In this document: piece after piece, positions 34,579 to 37,293 of the stretch
How positions within the stretch are numbered: the first letter of the stretch is position 1
Layout: each line of letters begins with the position of its first letter
Source of the DNA: CAZWAP01 sp964632005
GTDB taxonomy: Bacteria; Planctomycetota; Phycisphaerae; Sedimentisphaerales; Anaerobacaceae
DNA: 37,293 bases
Assembly: GCA_964632005.1 (NCBI GenBank)
Contig: CAZWAP010000023.1
Span: 1 to 37,293, forward strand
Direction: 5' to 3'
Program-made: the position numbers and the translations under genes
The notes under the pieces: generated by a model
Seen by the model: only the letters and a program-made list of their open reading frames with translations
Databases searched by the model: none
Told to the model about the DNA's origin: nothing

Positions 34579-37044
34579 CTATTTGGGAATCGGCCCGGCA
34601 AGCAGATCATTGTTAAGCCATTTGGCGGCCATCAGAACAAAATCGTCGAAGTTGACGATACAATTCCCATCGAGGTCGGTCGGATACACGGCCCCCAGGC
34701 CAAGACCCTCACGAGCCGCCTGGCAGCCGTTATCGTACACCTCGACCATCAAAGTATCCTCCGTAGGCTGGTAACCTTCTGCCTCAACCCTGAGCGTCAA
34801 CGCAACGGCAACAACATCACCGGGCGCCTTGGTAATCGTAACTATCGGAGCCTTGACGTACCTGCTGGGACTGAATACAACCCCATCGGCAGGCTCGGCA
34901 CTCCAGGTGTAGTTCAACGTGGTACGTGGACCAACGTTATAACCGGTAAGGTTCGGATCCAATTGTACCGGCTGCCCCGACCACGTAACCATATCCGGCC
35001 CGGCATACACCGGAGGAAGCGGACGCCCCCCCGGAAAATACATATCAAGAAGACCGTCTATGACGGCTCTGATCCTCGCACAGGTCGCCTCGTTATAAAT
35101 CTCACCATCCGCCTTGGCAGGATCAGTCCCGCAGTACTCCCAGCCGTTCTCCTCCCAGTAGCTCGTACTGTCCCACTGCCGGGCGTGTTCAACTTCAGTC
35201 CAGTATGCGTCTATCTTGGGCTTATGACCCCACCAATTCAATGCAAATGTCTGGAAAGCCGAGTTGTCCGCCGGCACAAGCGATTTGTAATGAAGCAACC
35301 TGTCGTAGATCTTGTCCGAGGCGGGCAAACCCTTCGCCTCAATGGCGGCCGCTAAGGCCTCAGCATCCACAGGATGCGTCCCCCAGAAATGAAACAACGG
35401 CCGAAGATCAACACCCGCACACTCGCACCATCTCAAAATAAGATCGTCTATATTGGAGCCGTGTCTCGACCAGTATATCCCGTTTTCATAATCCACGTTA
35501 ATCGAATACCAGAAGGCATCCAGCGCTTCCCAACCGAAAAGCTTTGCAATGTCTACAAACTTGGCATGACCTTTCAGTTGGTACGCCTTTTCCGCTTCTG
35601 CCATCGGCACCTGCCTCGGAGAAAAATTAAAGCACACCATCCAGGCCACGGCAGTATTGTCCAACGTGCGGTGCGGGTTGCCCTGATATCCTCTCGAAGC
35701 AGCAAACGCATAGTCCAGATCGTAGTCGAATTTTCGGTTCCACACCGCCACATGTAGTAGATTGACGGTCGACTCCATCTCGCCTGGAAATTTCACGAAC
35801 AGATAACCATGCCCCTCCTCATGGAATAGATAGTCGGGTGCGTATTGCGGCCCCCGCAGAAGATGATTGCCATAGTTGCCGCCATAATCCCTTGTAGGGT
35901 CATACTTTACGTTAACAGAAGGATAACCCGGCGCGTAAACCGAAGCACGGAATAGAACGTCCACCTGCGTGTACATCGTCTCTCTGCCGCGGTCATGAGG
36001 ATAACCCATCAGGTCGTTCAGCGCGTCCATCGCTTTGTCCCAGTCTTCCATCAGCGTAACAGGATCGTCAAAGTTGTAAATCCAGCTCGTCGGCACCTGC
36101 ATCATAAACTTCTCCGACTGGAAGTCCGCCCACGGAGCTGGGTGCTTGCGCTCTATATTCCGCCATTCAGACAGCGTCGTCCTGTGAAAACTCTTCGCAG
36201 AAAAATACGGCGAACGAACCGCGTTCTTGATCTGAACCTCCACAATACCCCCGTCAGCCAGCTGCGGCACCTCAATATATATCCCGCCCCCAAGAGGACT
36301 CGCCACCTTCACCTCGGTATCGTCAATATCGTAAACAAGCGTGCATCGATCCAGCCTCTTGACCCACGGCCTGTTCGAAAAGTCCCACGCGTGAGCGCCC
36401 ACCCGGACTTGATACCCTTTGCCCACCAGTGACGCAGGCACCGTAACCGTTGCAATGGTACCGGGAGCCAGATACGCGCCCGTCGGTTTTCTCGCGGGAC
36501 GCTCTGCGTGCATCACCGGGTGGCCGAACGTCTTCGGGTAGCTTGCGTTTATCTTTACCGTATAAACCTGCTCCGGGTCTTCAGGAGGATCCACCGCCCC
36601 GGGAAAATAGGCCGAGCTTTCAAATTTGAATCCGTCAAACAGATCCTCGTATTGCAAGATGTTTTGCTCTGTGTACGTATAATCCATTATGTACTGCATC
36701 ACGTTATATATTACCCAGTCGATGTCACCGTCGCTTACGGTCCTCCTGTCAAATTGACCACGCGCAATCCACAACGGACCGATCACATCGTCGTAGGTTG
36801 CAACCAGATCGAAACACGCCGCGATAATGGTGTCGTTCCTGCCGAAAAGATTGCGATTGGAATCGATGATCTGTTTGTTCGCCTCTATCTCGGCGTCACT
36901 CAAAGGAGCGACACCCGTAATGTGCCCTTTTAGGGCATCTATGGCCGAAAGAAGCTCGGCCTGCCCGGCCATCGCAACATCTGTCGAGACCGACAGAACA
37001 AATACGATTGCTGCCGCTACTGTAAAAACTGCAACGCTTCTCAT
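34579..37044 (-). CDS. Secreted M60-like metallopeptidase with dockerin-like tail
   Basis: 821 residues from the ATG at 37042-37044, which gives a signal peptide (VAVFTVAAAIVFVLSV...AMA). The M60-type beta-rich domain is seen at about 175-275: YLAPGTIATVTVPASLVGKG, then RVGAHAWDF and VASPLGGGIYIEVP. The zinc motif HEEGH lies near 405-409, with the downstream glutamate in PGEMES, fitting HExxH-E. M60/enhancin peptidases cut mucin-type glycoproteins. An immunoglobulin-like domain (about 710-790) precedes a C-terminal dockerin-like calcium loop, DLDGNCIVNFDDFVLMAAKW. The tail suggests anchoring to a partner or surface structure; no cohesin is in the window. A second dockerin-tailed gene lies immediately upstream. 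Confidence 0.85.
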   Translation of the reverse strand: MRSVAVFTVAAAIVFVLSVSTDVAMAGQAELLSAIDALKGHITGVAPLSDAEIEANKQIIDSNRNLFGRNDTIIAACFDLVATYDDVIGPLWIARGQFDRRTVSDGDIDWVIYNVMQYIMDYTYTEQNILQYEDLFDGFKFESSAYFPGAVDPPEDPEQVYTVKINASYPKTFGHPVMHAERPARKPTGAYLAPGTIATVTVPASLVGKGYQVRVGAHAWDFSNRPWVKRLDRCTLVYDIDDTEVKVASPLGGGIYIEVPQLADGGIVEVQIKNAVRSPYFSAKSFHRTTLSEWRNIERKHPAPWADFQSEKFMMQVPTSWIYNFDDPVTLMEDWDKAMDALNDLMGYPHDRGRETMYTQVDVLFRASVYAPGYPSVNVKYDPTRDYGGNYGNHLLRGPQYAPDYLFHEEGHGYLFVKFPGEMESTVNLLHVAVWNRKFDYDLDYAFAASRGYQGNPHRTLDNTAVAWMVCFNFSPRQVPMAEAEKAYQLKGHAKFVDIAKLFGWEALDAFWYSINVDYENGIYWSRHGSNIDDLILRWCECAGVDLRPLFHFWGTHPVDAEALAAAIEAKGLPASDKIYDRLLHYKSLVPADNSAFQTFALNWWGHKPKIDAYWTEVEHARQWDSTSYWEENGWEYCGTDPAKADGEIYNEATCARIRAVIDGLLDMYFPGGRPLPPVYAGPDMVTWSGQPVQLDPNLTGYNVGPRTTLNYTWSAEPADGVVFSPSRYVKAPIVTITKAPGDVVAVALTLRVEAEGYQPTEDTLMVEVYDNGCQAAREGLGLGAVYPTDLDGNCIVNFDDFVLMAAKWLNNDLLAGPIPK

Positions 37045-37178
37045 TGTCCGAAATCCTTGATAAAAGTGGCAAAAGTGGCAACGGCACCAAGTGCCCAAGC
37101 CCCCTGTCTGCTCACACGAGCAAAACGTCTTCGCCTCCCCTCGGACCCCCCCCGGCGGGCCAAAAATCGGCAACTACG

Positions 37179-37293
37179 CTACTTAGCGATCGCTTCTGTC
37201 AACGAGTAATCATCAAGCCACGTTAAAGCCAGCAAGGTAAGATCTGTAAAGGCCGTACGGCAGTCCCCGTCAATGTCGGTCGGATCAAGCTCC
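37179..37293 (-). CDS. C-terminal dockerin-like end of a secreted protein (partial)
   Basis: The final 37 codons and stop of a gene that enters from the right edge. It contains DPTDIDGDCRTAFTDLTLL followed by ALTWLDDY, matching the dockerin-like tail of the neighbouring M60-like protein (DxDGxC, then FxDxxLLAxxWL). The product is unknown. It is 134 bp upstream of the M60-like start on the same strand, so the pair may be co-transcribed. Confidence 0.75.
   Translation of the reverse strand, partial: ELDPTDIDGDCRTAFTDLTLLALTWLDDYSLTEAIAK

Overview
The window reads as part of the chromosome of an anaerobic diderm bacterium, most likely a Planctomycetota of the Phycisphaerae/Sedimentisphaerales kind. 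The clues are (i) an outer-membrane toolkit (LptD-like protein, LolCDE-like transporter, porin-like barrel), (ii) C-terminal dockerin-like tags (DLDGNC..NFDDFVLMAAKWL style) on two adjacent secreted proteins, (iii) a Zn-ribbon/kinase-fold/Sel1 mega-protein, and (iv) an archaeal/anaerobe-style glutamate synthase beside MvhD and MetV genes. DNA is GC-rich. A 100-N scaffold gap shows that it is an assembled, possibly metagenomic, sequence. The taxonomy is inference, not measured. No rRNA, tRNA, CRISPR array, insertion sequence or phage gene was recognised.

Layout. 1-5990, all minus strand: a metal-type operon (His-rich membrane protein then a Fur-family regulator, behind a perfect palindrome that overlaps the promoter), followed downstream by a lipoprotein amidase, phosphomannose isomerase, a DUF2723 GT-C membrane glycosyltransferase and a DUF362 protein that runs off the left edge. 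6064-7557, minus: an ABM-domain protein and a group III (Fe-type) alcohol dehydrogenase. 8002-8868, plus: a lone porin-like gene ending in a strong terminator. 8951-21611, minus: lptD, fba, an S41 protease (split by the assembly gap), lysS, two LolC/E permeases, LolD and ilvE. 21890-28678, minus: mvhD, metV, a tandem-duplicated Fe-S/FMN glutamate synthase, and its GATase/GXGXG partner. 28679-29392 has no confident gene. 29399-33250, minus: a 1283-residue zinc-ribbon pseudokinase/coiled-coil/TM/TPR/Sel1 protein, with a small membrane protein upstream. 33692-34375, plus: a DUF6498 protein. 34579-37293, minus: an M60-like secreted metallopeptidase with a dockerin-like tail, and the dockerin-like tail of the next gene.

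How the parts may work together. LptD, the Lol system, the S41 protease, the amidase and the porin serve the envelope. ManA and the DUF2723 protein could supply and transfer mannose-type sugars. mvhD-metV-glutamate synthase looks like an electron-transfer unit that feeds ferredoxin-type electrons into ammonia assimilation. The strongest candidates for undescribed biology are that unit (including the duplicated synthase polypeptide), the giant pseudokinase, and the self-regulated Fur/membrane-protein pair.
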